64,000 nt of DNA from Scleroderma bovista (GCA_037178675.1 JAYMGJ010000149.1:1-64000); one strand, 5' to 3'. Positions 12,501 through 25,610 are shown, counted from the first letter of the stretch. Numbers and translations are program-made. Notes: generated from the sequence alone by a model not told the origin.

Positions 12501-15500
12501 CGTGCACCCAAGCGTTTACGGGCATCTTTGGCAGGCCCAGCTGTTGGTGTGGGTAAATCTGGCCCTGCTGGTGACGGGGGAGGAGGAGACAGTGACGACG
12601 ACAGCGAAGATGACGAAGGTGGTTGGGAGCCCGCTGGAGATGATGGCGGAGGACAACATGGTGGGGTAGGGTTATCTGGGGGACGAAAGTGAGTGTCATT
12701 TTTTTTGTTAGTTTGATTACACACTCAGAACTTTCTCTCTTACTCTTCTCTCCTATTTCTTCAACGGTAACTGCATTCTGGGATCAACTTCACACTGCCC
12801 TCAAATAATCGACTTGCAACTCCTACTTCTGCATGTACTACTTGGCGTTCTCTTGACCGCCATCCATCACCTTGTCATCCTTTTTGGGTGGGTGATGTTT
12901 GTATTTATTCACACCTCCTGGGTTTGTGCCGTCTGCTCTTGTACGCGCACAAAATTGGGTGAACGATTGATTACGGGCTTGCGTCCCCATCGCATCGAAC
13001 ATTTGACTCTCATTCCATTTTTCGCGTGTTTGTGGTGTTGACGTCCGCCCACATTCGCCCTATCCTGCCCTGGTGTCTCCAATCCAACTGGTGGCCTGCA
13101 TTGCACCGGGACCGGCAATTTAATGTTGCCGGGCCGGTTTCCGTTCACGTGCACTGCCTCACGTCGATGTTTGATTTGCCCCGACTCTGCGATCATCTAC
13201 AATGACACGATGCTTGTATCTCCCTCTGTGCTGCGCTTCACACTGCTCGGTTTCCCGGTGTACAATACGGCAACGGATGACCATGTTGTCAACTCGGTGC
13301 ACCATGCCGTCATTTTCTGATCCGGCACGTCACTGTCACTTCCGTCGACGGTGCTCTCTTACCTCCGTCCATGTGCATCGACGAATTGCCTTGATCTCGC
13401 CATCGCGGCTATTGTGTACCACATTCCGGGTAATGCGACTTGGCCGTACCTCCCCTCATTCGATGACGCCTCGGTTCGGGAACTCGACCCCACCGCCAAC
13501 TTTTTTTTCCCTTTTCACGGTCCGTATGCCATACTTGATGCGATCCTATGCAGGGCTGGAGCATGCACACACTGCAAACGCCTGAAGGTTCGGACCGTCG
13601 TTCCTGCTATCTCAGTCCCTCGCTTACCATGATTCGTGTTTTCATCTTGTGCTTGCGTCCTTCCCGGAAACATGCCTGTCATCGTCTTTCCGGTGTGCCA
13701 TGTTACCGAACTTTACCTACTGCGCGTGCCTCGATGCGTGGTGGCCCCTATGGCTCCAACCAACGGGGCGTTGTGTCACGCTTGGCCACCGAAACGTCAA
13801 ACTGTGATTGGTACTAACTCGCAATGCCTTGGACGCGACTTACCCTCTTTGGCGACAATTGAAATCCTACCCGACACGTGTTCAATGCGTCTCTCCTCTC
13901 CATTCCTTGTTTGCCTGTACGACTTGCTGCGGGCATTACTTCCCTTGCTCGATCTCGTCACCCGTCACATATCCGTCAACGCCGGGTTATGTCTCTCGAC
14001 ACCGGATCGATTCCCTTCATCCGGATGTGCCTTGAATGGGGTCGTCTTCTGTGGTCTTCATTGGTTTCGTCCCGCATTTCGCCCCACGATGCAATATGTG
14101 CTGCCGACTGCGGTGAACGGACTGGTCGATATCCGGTTGATTTGGCTAGATGAAATGTGAATTTCCTGAAGGAGCCACATCGTGCAAACGTTGCACGAAT
14201 ACCGGACATGCATGCATCGTCGAAGGGCGGAAGCCGAGAATAGCACCCAAGTGAGTCTTTCGTTTTTCGGACTCAATTCTCTTGGCGTAAACTCGTGATC
14301 GCTTACCCCTTTTGGGAACACGGAGGGTCAAATTCTCCAGGGTTCTAGCTGGGGTAGAGAAATGATGCGGTCACCAACAGCATTGTGCTCGTGTGCCTCT
14401 GATTACAATGTTTGGTGAAACTCGCTGGATTGTATTTGATGGACGTGTAGCCGGGATGACACCAGTGGCAAGTAATCTTTCGTGCCTGCATTTTTCGCAC
14501 CTGGTGTATCTTCCTCAATACACTACCTGTCAACATTTAGTGCAAACAACTGCACTGCGCGCAGCTGCGCCCGAGGTCTTCGTTCCTTTTTCATCGCACT
14601 TTCTGCAATACCGCAGAGCTACTTAAGGCTGCTTGTCATTCATCGTTTGGAGAACAACGCAATCACTTGTTGATCGCTTCTGCTTCCTGCGGTTTGGTAC
14701 TACAGAGCTATGCCTTTGTCTCCATCTCTGTCGACGGCTTCCTTACACTCTGATTCCTCGGAGTCTTCATTTTCTTCTACAACTCTGTCTTCGACTATGT
14801 CCCAGTGCTCACCTGAACGCCCCCATGTTAGCAAGCGCGAATATTTACTCGCGCAGATTCGTCACAAAGATCAAATTATCGAGTCGCTCTTGAAGCAAGT
14901 AAGTTTTTGATCTCTCTCCCACCTCGTTCTCTCGCATTGATAACCTCATTTAGTTACATAATCCATACGTTGCGACACCTCTTTCGATATCCGCCTTCCA
15001 GATGGCTACCTCGCCTTCGGACAAGGATAACATCAAGATTGCTGATTGGATGGACCGTCTTCAGTCGAGCACCCGACCCCCCAGCCAACCGTGTCCGTCC
15101 AGGATGAAGATGTTACATGAGCTTCGAGATCCACACGGGAGCAATGATGGAGGTGGTGATACAGTGATGAACGACTCCGACGACGGCGAAGATGCTGAGG
15201 TTACGACAGAAGGAGAAGACACGGAGAATATGAGAAGCTCACTTCCTGATGCTGCAGTCCCGATCGGCCTTCTCGCGAACTTGTCATTGGACAAAGACGC
15301 GGATAAGGGCAAAGGCAAGAATCGCCAAGGTTCTGGATCGGGCAACACTCGCACAAAATCTGCCGATGGCGACGAGAACGTGGTATGTACTAGAAGCTAT
15401 TACCAATAGTCTTGCTAAGCTAAACACTCTTTATCGTGCAGGGTGTGGCAAACAAGGAATACTTCATGCCAGGTATGGTTTATTCCAACGTGTTGCTTTT

Positions 15501-17966
15501 CATGGCCTCGCCTGACCCGATATTTTGCTAGGCCCTGCAAATAACCTTAGCATTCGGAAGAGTTTAATCGAGAAACATAACCCACCTGACATCGTCCTGC
15601 ATGGGCTAGTTACCGCTGCCGACGTGGAGAAGTTGTTTGAAATGTGAGTGATCTACCTCACGATGAATCTACACTAGACCTGATTTGTGTGACGTAGCTT
15701 TTGGAATAATATCAACGTACGTAGTGTCGCGTAGTTTCTCGATTGAAGATGAGTCTCACCCCTATATGTCTCAGCCGTTCGTCAGTCTTTTGGACAAAAA
15801 GCTTCATACTTCGAGCACGATTTTCCAGAGATGTCCCTTCCTCTTCACAGTCAGTAAGTGCCCTATATCTCTCATTTCCACGACAAACTAAACTTTGGGG
15901 ACAGTTTGTGCAGTTTCTTCACGATATTACAATGTGAAGTCAGAAATATATCCGGTCGCAATGCACTTCGCGAAACACTCGGCTGCCAATGCACTTACAG
16001 ATGGGTGGAAGTCAATAGAACTTTGCCAGGCCTACATTCTACTGAGTTTATATGGTGTGCCTGCGCGGAGGTGGGAAGAAGACCGAAGCTGGTTGTATAC
16101 TGGTTTGGCTATTAGGTCAGTTTGGTTTACGGTAGAGTATATGGGTCTTTGCCTCTGACCCATGCCTTCTTTTCAGGATCGCGACAGATTTGAACCTGCA
16201 CCAGGTGCCTAGCACCCAGTCTCTGACGGAGAGACAAGAACGCGAAGTTCTGAATCGTGCGCGAGTATGGATGATATGCTTCAATCTCGACCGCTCGACC
16301 GCCACACAATTCGGTAAACAATCAACGATCAAAGAAGATCATATCATACGAAGCTCGGCTGATTGGTACAAAAAATCACAGTACAGAGACAAGGTGAATG
16401 ACAATCATGCACAATCTCCCACCACCTTACGCTGTCGTTGTGCAGTACGATCTCCACCTCTGTGCATACACAGCGCTATTGCGCATCGTTGCCCAGTTTC
16501 ATAATGACATCTTTTCAGATCCTGATGCTCCCACGGGCTTGAATAAGGTGCGTATTGTCATACATGAGCTATTTGCTTCCATTAAGGACCCCATAGTCTA
16601 TTGACTTCCTTGCTGTAACATATAAGCACGACGACCACCTCACCTCATACGTTGAGGAGTGGACGAGAAGGTTCCGTGGGGAGTCTGATCATACCGGTGA
16701 GACGGTTCGTCGCACCCAACCAGGCTCTATGCTGATTTAACCAGACCCCGGATCTGCCTTCCGATGTACACTTTTGCCTTTGTAAGTAATTTCCTCCATG
16801 GGTTAGTGCTCCTTTCTAGCAGTTTGCACGCAGCCTCGTCAATTATTCAAGGCTGGTCATGTTCTCGTTTGGGTTTCAACATGCATTCCAGCGCGGAATG
16901 GAGGCGAGCGACCAAGTGTTCCTTAAAATGGTATTTAAGCACCTTCAATATGGCACTGATTTTGACCAGTGTCTGATCAGTGTTTTGAATCTGCCACAAT
17001 GGTCATCAAGCATATGGTGGAAGTTCTTGCACCCAGCGGTTTCATGCGTTCATCTCCAGATGGTATTTTTATTTTCAAATCGGATGCAAAGTAATAGTTC
17101 CTCACACCCTTTTCCACAGGCCATTTTATCTTCGCCTCTTTCGCATCTGCATTCTTACTCAAGGTGCGCATGTTGTGACTAATGGCGACTTTAATGATTT
17201 AATTTCATTGCAGCTTCTTCGACCAGAATTTGCTCAGTTACTCACACGCGAAATGGAAGATGACATCTTTGATTTGATAGGTCGTCTCATCACGACCTTA
17301 CAAGATCTCGCCATCGACGAGCGCCATACCCCACACCTCTATGCACGTTTCCTGGCCAGTCTACTTACGAAACATCGCAAAGGCGGAGCAGGAGTTGGCG
17401 GACACATCCAACCACAACCTCCGACCAGTCAGCTCGCGCATCAGTCAGACCAGTCACGTGATTATCTTGGACCACAACAAACACCCTCCTCACGTATGCA
17501 TTACTCAGGGTCATCCTCCAAGAGCTCCTCTCAATCTCGATACGACAATGATACCATGCAAATGAACCCTGGTCCTCTTCCCAGCATTTCCAGGACATCA
17601 CCGCCTGCGACGACACCTCCTATGCCTAGCACGAACACTCCCACACCAGAATTTGTTCATAGCCAGCCATCATTTCCCCTTGTCGCCGGAACCGTGGATC
17701 CCATCGTCGCAGACACTGCGATAGACGATATGTTGTCTGATGTGGGGACGTTGGCTACGATGTGCGTGTTGAATGATGCATGGTGGGGAAACATGATGAT
17801 GCCAGGGTAAGCATTCTGCGCTACTCTTTTGGTGATTCTTACTTCGTCCCAAAGGTTCACCTGGTCTGACGCACCTATGATGATTAATGATGGAACGCTT
17901 ACTGGGATGCAAAATGTTCACCATTTTACAGGATTCCCGGCACCTGAAACACAGGTGGCGATGTGA
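9517..17966 (+). CDS. Zn(II)2Cys6 fungal transcription factor with a fungal_trans middle homology domain
   Basis: I resolve 23 exons that keep frame throughout, about 1655 residues. The first ~830 residues are Gln/Ser/Pro/His-rich low complexity. The zinc cluster is encoded by a 34 nt exon (13554-13587, GACTHCKRLK) plus exon 14150-14250 (MKCEF...C..C...GHAC), giving the six Cys of a binuclear cluster. A coiled coil follows (KREYLLAQIRHKD...ESLLKQ). The middle homology region (about 15440-17400) contains CPFLFTV-CAVSSRYY, SIELCQAYILLSLYG, NLDRS and VMFSFGFQHAFQRG blocks. The C-terminal tail is Ser/Pro-rich. The family binds CGG-type sites in promoters and acts in the nucleus; targets are unknown. 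Four introns are unusually long (350, 865, 562 and 581 nt) while most others are 50-60 nt. Family membership is clear; the long N-terminus is less certain and could have another start. Confidence 0.85.
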
Positions 17967-18659
17967 TACTACTTTTTTTTTTCCTTTTGAATCCCTCCAT
18001 ATTATGCCTGTTTTGTACTCTTACTAGTTATTCATCCCATGTGTCCGGACACAATTGATGAACCCAAGATACTTAATGAACAAGATTCATATTTCCCCAG
18101 ACCAATGGGTCTCGGAAACTTTGGCAGCGAACGCGCATTGCATGGCTCAATGAAAGTGTGCAGAGAATCCTCTGCCGCGTAGTCAGAGAATAACCATCAT
18201 TTACATAAACATGAACACTGAGTACTGAGTTTCCAGTGAGCGTACAAATCATTCACAGCCTAGTATCACAACTCCAACAATGAATCGTAGCACATGGTAG
18301 CATAGACAGGATAGCCGATCCCACTAACATGGTGTGCAGTGGCTGTGCTGAGTGGAAGTCTCCTAAATGGCAAATAGACCAAAATCAAACCAAAAACCGC
18401 TTCTATGTCCCCTTGCATCATCTCATCCTGCTCAAGTATAAGTATCTTGGAATCAATCAAACAGCTAGCCTGGATTTTGGAGTGCCGATGAGGATCCAAC
18501 TGTGAATAGGAACGAGCATCACGTATTTCAATCCTTTTCTGGCGACTGCCAGTGATGCTAACTACTTCCAATGAACTCCTAGGAACCTGATTTGCAGTGA
18601 ATTGACAACATATCCTCAAGCTGCTACTTTGACTTGCTTCAAATCTCGTTTATACCGAC

Positions 18660-21600
18660 ATGGAAGAGAATCGACCTTTTGATGCACCAATTTCCTGGAC
18701 TACTCCCCGTGCTTCGCGACCCCTCAAGGGTCGCAGAAAGTTCAATGCAGATTTATCGGACCTACAGATGGATACCGAAGTCACTGGACGGACAGGAAGG
18801 TGGTCAGTAAAGAGTACGCTGTTACTCATATGACCGATAGTTTCGTACATACTCATTCACTGGGACAGACGTAAGACTTGGAGAAGAAGAAGGAGCCTTT
18901 GTGTTCGATCTGGTCGAGTCTGATACTGAAATCAAAGACACAATAAACATCCTGGTTTCAGGTATGACATTTATCGATTGTTTTAGCTTAGTCACTAGAA
19001 ACATTTTCAGACACATCCGAATATCCTTCTTATCATAGCTTCTTTGGGTACTCCCACAGTGGGGAATCAACGCCACAAATAGCTGAAATCATTGAAAAAC
19101 TACCTGAAAGACGAGCATGTTCAGTACGGGATGTTGTGGATTTCTTCCTGGAAGAATTATCCCCCGAAGGCGAAGACTGCGATGTGTCTTCTGGCTCAAG
19201 CGATCACCAGCTCGACGACGAACACTCATCCATGGAAGTTGAAGACTTTATTGCCTTTATGGAGCCAGGGCCTTCTCTCGAGTCTCAACTTCACCTCAAC
19301 CATCTTAAGAGGTGCGTATAGTCCACACTTTTCAAATAACTGGACTCATAAGTATTGCAAGGGATTTCATTGAGACCAGCGACGCAGGTTATAGCCCTGG
19401 AATAATATGGGGATCTAGTGACGATTTTCTTTTGACCGTATCCTTACCTGTGGTCGATCTTATTGAAAAAATTCCATCTCACGCACTATTTGCGTGGGAT
19501 CGTCACTTTCTTGAACCGGGTCAGAACTTGGTACTTCTCATATCAGGCTTTCGACGTTTCTATCCGATCCTACAAGAAGACGGCACGTTACTGCCAGAAG
19601 CGTCATGGGCTGGAGCAGTGCTTAAATTCAAACTCGGATTATCCCTGAACTATAAACCATCATCAGACGAGGCTAAGGCTGCCTTCCGTCGCTTTGATGC
19701 CAGTTGCGCCGCTAAAGACGATGAATCTCCTGACTTCGACGAGCAACAGTCAGCCCTTGTGGATAACGAACCTCAGGCTTCCACTGCGAGTAGCGGGGTA
19801 TTTAGGAGAACGAGTCTGAGCAGCTCTCTCGAATCTCTCCTTGACAAGTACTTGGTCCGTTTAATTCAACTTCGAAAGAAGTTTAACTTGGGTTGGGCCT
19901 CTGCTGAGGAGTTATTGTGGAAGTCAGAAACTACTCAGGAGGATCCTGCCGATGTCTTTTCAGTCAACAAGGACGTGCGTGAAAACTCTTCATCCTTCAT
20001 CCTGCATGTTTATTTGTTCGCAGATGTTATCCAATGCGGAGAAAGAAGAGAAGACGTCATCTGCCTCTGATCATCTTCCTAGCGATCCCCTCGTCGCTGG
20101 ATCTTCTCATATAAATATCATCAAGACTGCATTCGCCTTTGCATTACGGCGGCTTGCTGTAAGTCATTCTTTGTGACCTTGTCCAGAATTCATTCTTTAT
20201 TACTGTTCAGCTCTGCACACAGCACTGTGCTGTCTGTCACAAAAAACTACACAATGAGTATGAAGCTTTGAAGCCATATGTCTGTAACTCGCGGCTCTGC
20301 ATTTTCCAGTACTATTCACTGAACTTTGGCCCATCTCTGGAGGTATGCCCTTTCGAACTGTTAGTATTGTATTATTATTGATGGTTACAGCACGAAATCT
20401 GTATCAACAGTGAGACAGTAGATTTACTAGTTTCCCTGGCATATATCGCAGCAGCAGAAGGGACTCTGGACGAACCTTTTCCACGTGGCATGGGATTGCG
20501 TGTTCCTGGAGCTGCCCAGAGCACCGTTGAGGGTGATGAAGGTGGGTTTTGTGACTTTGATGCACTGACTGTAAAAGAAGTAAGTAGCTGCTTTTATTTA
20601 TATTTTTACAGATTGTATTGAGAAAGGTATAGATGCGGATGTGGATTACAAAGTTACTTGACACCCTTCCATCGGTACATCGAGTTCGTGTCTCAACGGT
20701 ACGACAAGCTCATGTCGTAATCTCTACAGATTGAAACTATGAAAACATACTTGCTGAAGAACCCCAAGGCCAAACTACAAGATATAGATTCCAGTATACT
20801 TCCGGCCGCATGGTCAGTCTTAAAGTGGTTTGTAGTTTCTGGTTAACGCAATGTTAGTATGAGGTTGATGGCATTTACAGGTGTGTTGCATCCTGCACGT
20901 CTCATATCCAGGAGCTGAAGGACCGCGAGGATTTCCTTGGAAATATCGGTGATCCCACCTCATCTGGAGTGACTATATTTTGGTGCTAATTAACCATGAA
21001 GGTGACGAATTTCGACAATTCCGCTTTATGATTGGCTCTCCCGACAAGGAAGCCAAGTTTAAGACGGCACTAGAAACGCAACTCCCTTCTAACCGGAATT
21101 ACCCGACTATATTTGCACGTTTGCGTCAAATGACGGCATGTCCCTAAGTACTGATTTCTACACAGGCTTTTCATGGCTCTCCTGTAAAGAATTGGCATTC
21201 GGTATTTATACTTGCCTTTTACTTGACGTATCGGTTATTGATGACCTCGTTTGAAGATCATTCGTCATGGATTATGGTACAAACACATTCTCCATGGACG
21301 GTCTCACGGGAACGGTATGTTCAACCAGTCCTATCCTGTGTTTACCTCATGATGTGTTGTAGGAGTCTATTGTGCGAGAGATGGAACACTATCACTGTCT
21401 TCATACGCGTTAAGGAACGTCGCAAAATGGAGAGGTAGCTCCCTTATGCCTTCCAGGTGTTTTACCCTTGTAGAAATTGTCAACCTCCCGTCACGATTTG
21501 TTTGCACGAATCCGTACGTCGTGGATAACACTGATTGGATCATGTGGTACGTCCTAGTCACAGACAACGTAATATATTGGCTTTTGACTCTTCTGCAGTC

Positions 21601-22881
21601 GTTACTTATTGGTAGAATCAGGGAACTGCACGGAGTCTTGTGACAATAACAATCGCCTGGCACCTGTAAATGGGAATTTTCTAGTCCAAGACCCACAGCG
21701 GTGGGCCACATTCGGCAATGCACCCGTCGGAATACCGAAGCCGTCTCACCACCTTGACAAGCTTCTCAAAGCATGTCAACACGCACGGTCACTGGTCCAG
21801 TATGATGAAGAAGACATGGCAGTTTTCAATGAGTCCGATGGATTGCGGGATATCGATGCACTGGAATCCCCTATTATGCCACCGAGTCCTTCGAGGGAGA
21901 AATGGACTTCGGACAGTGACTGGGTTGAGGAGAATGTTCAAAGATTACTTCCGTCACCCACAGAGTCTTCTATGACAGCTACAATGTCCCTACAGAGGGA
22001 GCTCAATGCGATGTACAAAGAACAACAAAGGGCAAAGAAGGAAAATGAGATTGAACTCCTGGGGTGGTACATGCCACCTGAGTTCAACGAGGATAATCTG
22101 TACCAATGGGTTGTTGAAATGCACTCCTTTGACCCCGAACTTCCATTGGCAAGAGATATGAAGGAAAAGTGCGTAGTGTTTCTTGTTTTGGAGACTCGAG
22201 TTCACCATTGGGCCGAATATTGTAGAGGGGTGAATTCACTGGTGTTTGAGATCCGATTTCCACGCACTTTCCCTCATTCTCCCCCATTCTTCCGTATCAT
22301 ACGCCCCCGTTTCCTCCCTTTCATGGAGGTCAGTGTTAGTTACTTAAAGTTACAAGCTGAGTCTAATATATGCCTGTAGGGCGGAGGAGGCCATGTAACT
22401 GTTGGCAAGTACATATGTTTCTGCATGATATGCTGTTACTGATTCATTATTGCAGGAGGTTCAATATGTATGGATCTGTTGACTTCAGAAGGTGCGTGCT
22501 AAGGTAACTCGTAAACTGATGGATGCTTAACATCATTTAGGCTGGCTTCCAAGTTACAAGTGCGTCTTACAAACCGTTTGTGATCTTCGCTATTTATACG
22601 TTCCTTCTAGTATTCCGGCAATACTTCTACAGATCAAACTTGCTATATCGAGCACGGACCCTCGGCCCGCGAGACTACATCCTGTGAATTGGAACATGTG
22701 AGCGCTGGATTTTACACACACGGACACATCGTACATTGACTTCTCTTACCATAGTCCCTATACTCCTACGGAGGCATTAAATGGATATACTCGGGCAGCA
22801 GCTTTGCATAATTGGAAGGTTTGTGATTTTGTGCGGTTCAATGATTAACATACTACTACACAGTGGGCACACAGGTCTTGA
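18660..22881 (+). CDS. PARP catalytic domain fused to UBE2Q-type ubiquitin-conjugating (E2) domain
   Basis: Twenty-two exons keep frame and give about 1040 residues. The N-terminal part resembles an RWD-like region (SEYPSYHSFF). Residues about 433-480 hold paired Cys motifs (CxxxCxxC, KPYVC, LC) typical of the PARP6/8-like branch. The ADP-ribosyltransferase core (about 600-735) contains FHGSPVKNWHSIIRHGLW, the HG of the NAD site, HGNGVYCA and a C-terminal CRYLLVE strand. The C-terminus (about 860-1035) is an E2 of the UBE2Q class: FPRTFPHSPPFF, GGGGHVT, GGSICMDLL with the catalytic Cys, and PRPARL. Such PARP-Ubc fusions are known from fungi; their substrate is not established. The intron after GGGGHVTV starts with GC (22405), and the one before FHGS also seems to. 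The last exon may instead run to 22919. It probably couples ADP-ribosylation and ubiquitylation. Confidence 0.85.
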
Positions 22882-23141
22882 ATGTTGCCGAAATTAAGAC
22901 ACTCGTCATGCACCATTAGGGGGAATTATCTGCAGAGTGGCGTCGATAAAAGTATTACCACTACATATTTTATGAAACTGAGGCTCAGTGATCGAGTGCA
23001 TAGCATCAAGCAAAGTAATTCGATTCCTGGTATTTACGATTGTAATATTGTGAGATTCTTACTGGTCTCATTATCATATGTAGTGGGTTGATTACATTAA
23101 ACGCCCCTGTGACTGCGAACATTTGACACTGTTCATTACTA

Positions 23142-23150
23142 GGTCAATGG
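23142..23150. repeat. Left target-site duplication of the foldback element
   Basis: GGTCAATGG directly abuts the left end of the hairpin and is repeated exactly at 23391-23399. Confidence 0.8.
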
Positions 23151-23390
23151 CAGGCTCCTACCCAACCTCTGCTTCGAGTGTGAGGCGGCATCCTAGTACA
23201 GGGGCGGATGGTTCCGGTGGCTATGCGGGAGTTCAAACACCGCAAACCTTAGGATCCCTCACACTCTCAGCAACGAGTGTGAGGGATCCTAAGGTTTGCG
23301 GTGTTTGAACTCCCGCATAGCCACCGGAACCATCCGCCCCTGTACTAGGATGCCGCCTCACACTCGAAGCAGAGGTTGGGTAGGAGCCTG
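23151..23390. mobile_element. Foldback (hairpin) transposable element, non-autonomous, possibly Mutator-like
   Basis: The arms 23151-23266 and 23275-23390 are exact reverse complements over 116 nt, separated by an 8 nt loop (23267-23274). The termini are CAGGCTCCTACCC and its complement. The element has no coding capacity and is flanked by a 9 bp direct repeat, GGTCAATGG. A 9 bp duplication is in the range of Mutator-like elements, but terminal-sequence assignment to a superfamily cannot be made from one copy. Confidence 0.85.
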
Positions 23391-23399
23391 GGTCAATGG
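23391..23399. repeat. Right target-site duplication of the foldback element
   Basis: GGTCAATGG directly follows the right end of the hairpin and matches 23142-23150 exactly. Confidence 0.8.
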
Positions 23400-23616
23400 G
23401 TCAGTCGAGCTACCAAGACAGATTAACAGCATAATAATTGGGACCCCTGCCTCTCCGCATGATTGGGGTGGGCCCTCATCACATGTGTAATAATTGTGTC
23501 AGGTACCATCCTCTCTGTGAGCACTTGAGCTGTCGCAACACAAACATAGCACTGAACGAAATTCGTGCTACTGTGACTACATTAATATTCCCACTCTACA
23601 AAATCGCTGTACGTCG

Positions 23617-25610
23617 ATGACCCGGCCACACGTTCGTCCTCGATTCGAACCGTCACCATGCGATATCGACTCTCAGGAAGTCCCCATCGCATCGCTCAGG
23701 TCATCTCATATCGAGGGCGCCCCGGAGGTTTGGACACCAATCATAAAATGTCGGGCACCCTTTCCAATAGAGCTGGTAGGTTTAAATTCTGCACGAGAGA
23801 CGCGTTCAGTCTGATATTCCTCGTGTAAGTTTGAGAGTGCGGTAGAGCAGCTCGTTCACCACCCAGAGTATAACTCAACACTTATTTTGCGCTCGGAGAT
23901 ATTAAGCGACGTTGAAAGCTCACCAGGCTTTTTGGAGAGTCGCGATAGAGATTTTGGGTTGGAGCGGACGGAGCTTTGCTCCTTTGACGGGTACAGATCC
24001 GTACGAATGATCCACAGGCGGTTGTTGCCACGCCGGCCTGGACGAGACCGGAGCCTTGAACAGACATGCGTCTTCTATACTGCGATTACACAAGACCTCG
24101 TGGCACCAGTGCAAGAGGAAGTGAACCAGAGTGAAGATCAACATACGTCCGAAAATTCGGAGGGTAACGTGCCCTCCCTCCTGGTACTTACGCCGTTCCT
24201 GAGGGAGGGCGAAATGTTGCCTTATTACCACCCTGCAGTGAAGAGACTTGCGATTAGGTACATCCATGCAACTCAGACACAGGATACATTCAGGTTTGGC
24301 TCAGATTCAAGGACAGGAATCCTCGTTATCGAAGCCGTTCTTCCACAGTGCCCTTGCTCTCCCTCCTCACCAGCTTCTGTACCACTCCTTCCGCAAACTA
24401 ATTCCCGTCTCTATCGCACTTCTCTTGCTCTACTCGATGCTGTCCATCGGTATGGCTGGGGTGCGTTAACCCACTACAAAAAGCGTGTGCACCACGATTG
24501 TCTGATTTCGCGCGAAGAATACCAAGATTTGTACCTTGTTCTGAGGGAACGACATAAATATCTTGTGGATGCGTGGAAGGAAGCTACCGACCCTGTGAAG
24601 CACGTGTTTGAGGTCAGTCATTGGGTATGGATATATTCACTTTCCTGACGTAGTTGTAGGATATTGGCATTGCGACGTTCTTGATACTGTTATGGAAAGC
24701 CACCTGTGGGTGGAGTGGACGTGTGCCCGCACATGGTTCTGTCACTGATACTCCGTGGCGTAACTGGCCTCGGCCCGTGGGCGGATTTTTGGATCTGGGG
24801 TATGTATTCTTTCCCGTTTACTCCCCCTTTTTGTTCAAATAATCCAATAGGTGTGGCAATGGTCTCCTTACACATATCCTTATCTCAGAAGGATATACAG
24901 GTCATGGAATAGACGTCCGGGCACGTCAGTCATGGTCTCATTATCCCGATACTACGAAAAAGGCTCTCCATGTTTACTCTCTTGATCCTACATGTTATAT
25001 AGACGGACATAGTATGATCACAACCGCGACCGAAGAGGAATACCTCAAACCCGACGTCTTCCTGATTGGAAACCATGCCGACGAACTTACCCCCTGGGTA
25101 CCTGTGCTAGCGACATTATGCGACGCAGGAGGATACTTGTCGATACCATGCTGTGCATGGGGATTTGATGAACGGTTCACGAGGACTTCATCACTTCCTT
25201 TTTCCTTCTCTTTGTCCTCCCTCGCGCCTGTCCTCGGAGAGGAAGACCCAAATGACGCGGCTTTCATTGAAAGCCTAAATCTAGGCGCAGAGGGGAGTCA
25301 CAAGAGCCAATACTCAGCGTACAGGATATGGCTCGCTCAGTTGAGTCTGTGGATGGGATGGAAGGTGGAGTGTGAAGTGTTGAGAATTCCAAGTACGAGG
25401 AATTGGGGACTTGTCGGTGCGTTTGTTTCACTTTGGTTTGGAGTGCGAGCAATGATCTGCCATGGAACCCTAGGTCGTGAACGAACATATCCTGGCGATA
25501 GTGGGGATGTTGAAGTTTACAAACATCGAGCGAGGGAGATTATCATGGGAGTTGTGAGAAGGGGCGTGTTCAAAACGAGGAAGCCAGAAGGAAAAGCAGG
25601 GGCTCACTGA
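23617..25610 (+). CDS. TRM44: tRNA (uracil-O2'-)-methyltransferase TRM44
   Basis: Four exons (23617-23775, 23830-24612, 24660-24799, 24851-25610) give about 613 residues. TRM44 methylates the ribose of U44 in the variable loop of serine tRNAs in the cytoplasm using S-adenosylmethionine. Diagnostic blocks are HHPEYNSTLILRSE near residue 65, KHVFEDIGIATFLI before the SAM domain, the SAM-binding LDLGCGNG (near 357-364, split by an intron) followed by GHGIDVRARQSW, then DVFLIGNHADELTPW and a C-terminal SIPCCAWGFD segment. The start codon precedes a WTPI...PFPIEL block as expected for the family. The intron positions were chosen because each keeps the conserved motif intact. The gene lies just downstream of the foldback element, about 220 bp away, so the element may sit in its promoter. 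Confidence 0.88.

Noticed and set aside
12253..12724. Pro/Ser-rich minus-strand frames in the transcription factor N-terminal region
   Set aside because: They are antisense to a long in-frame exon that splices correctly into the zinc-cluster exon.
13636..14160. Plus-strand open frame of about 174 codons inside the transcription factor gene
   Set aside because: It overlaps an intron that must be removed to join CKRLK to MKCEF of the zinc cluster, and it shows no domain.
23123..23490. Short coding frames across the foldback element
   Set aside because: They follow from the palindrome itself and lack any protein similarity.
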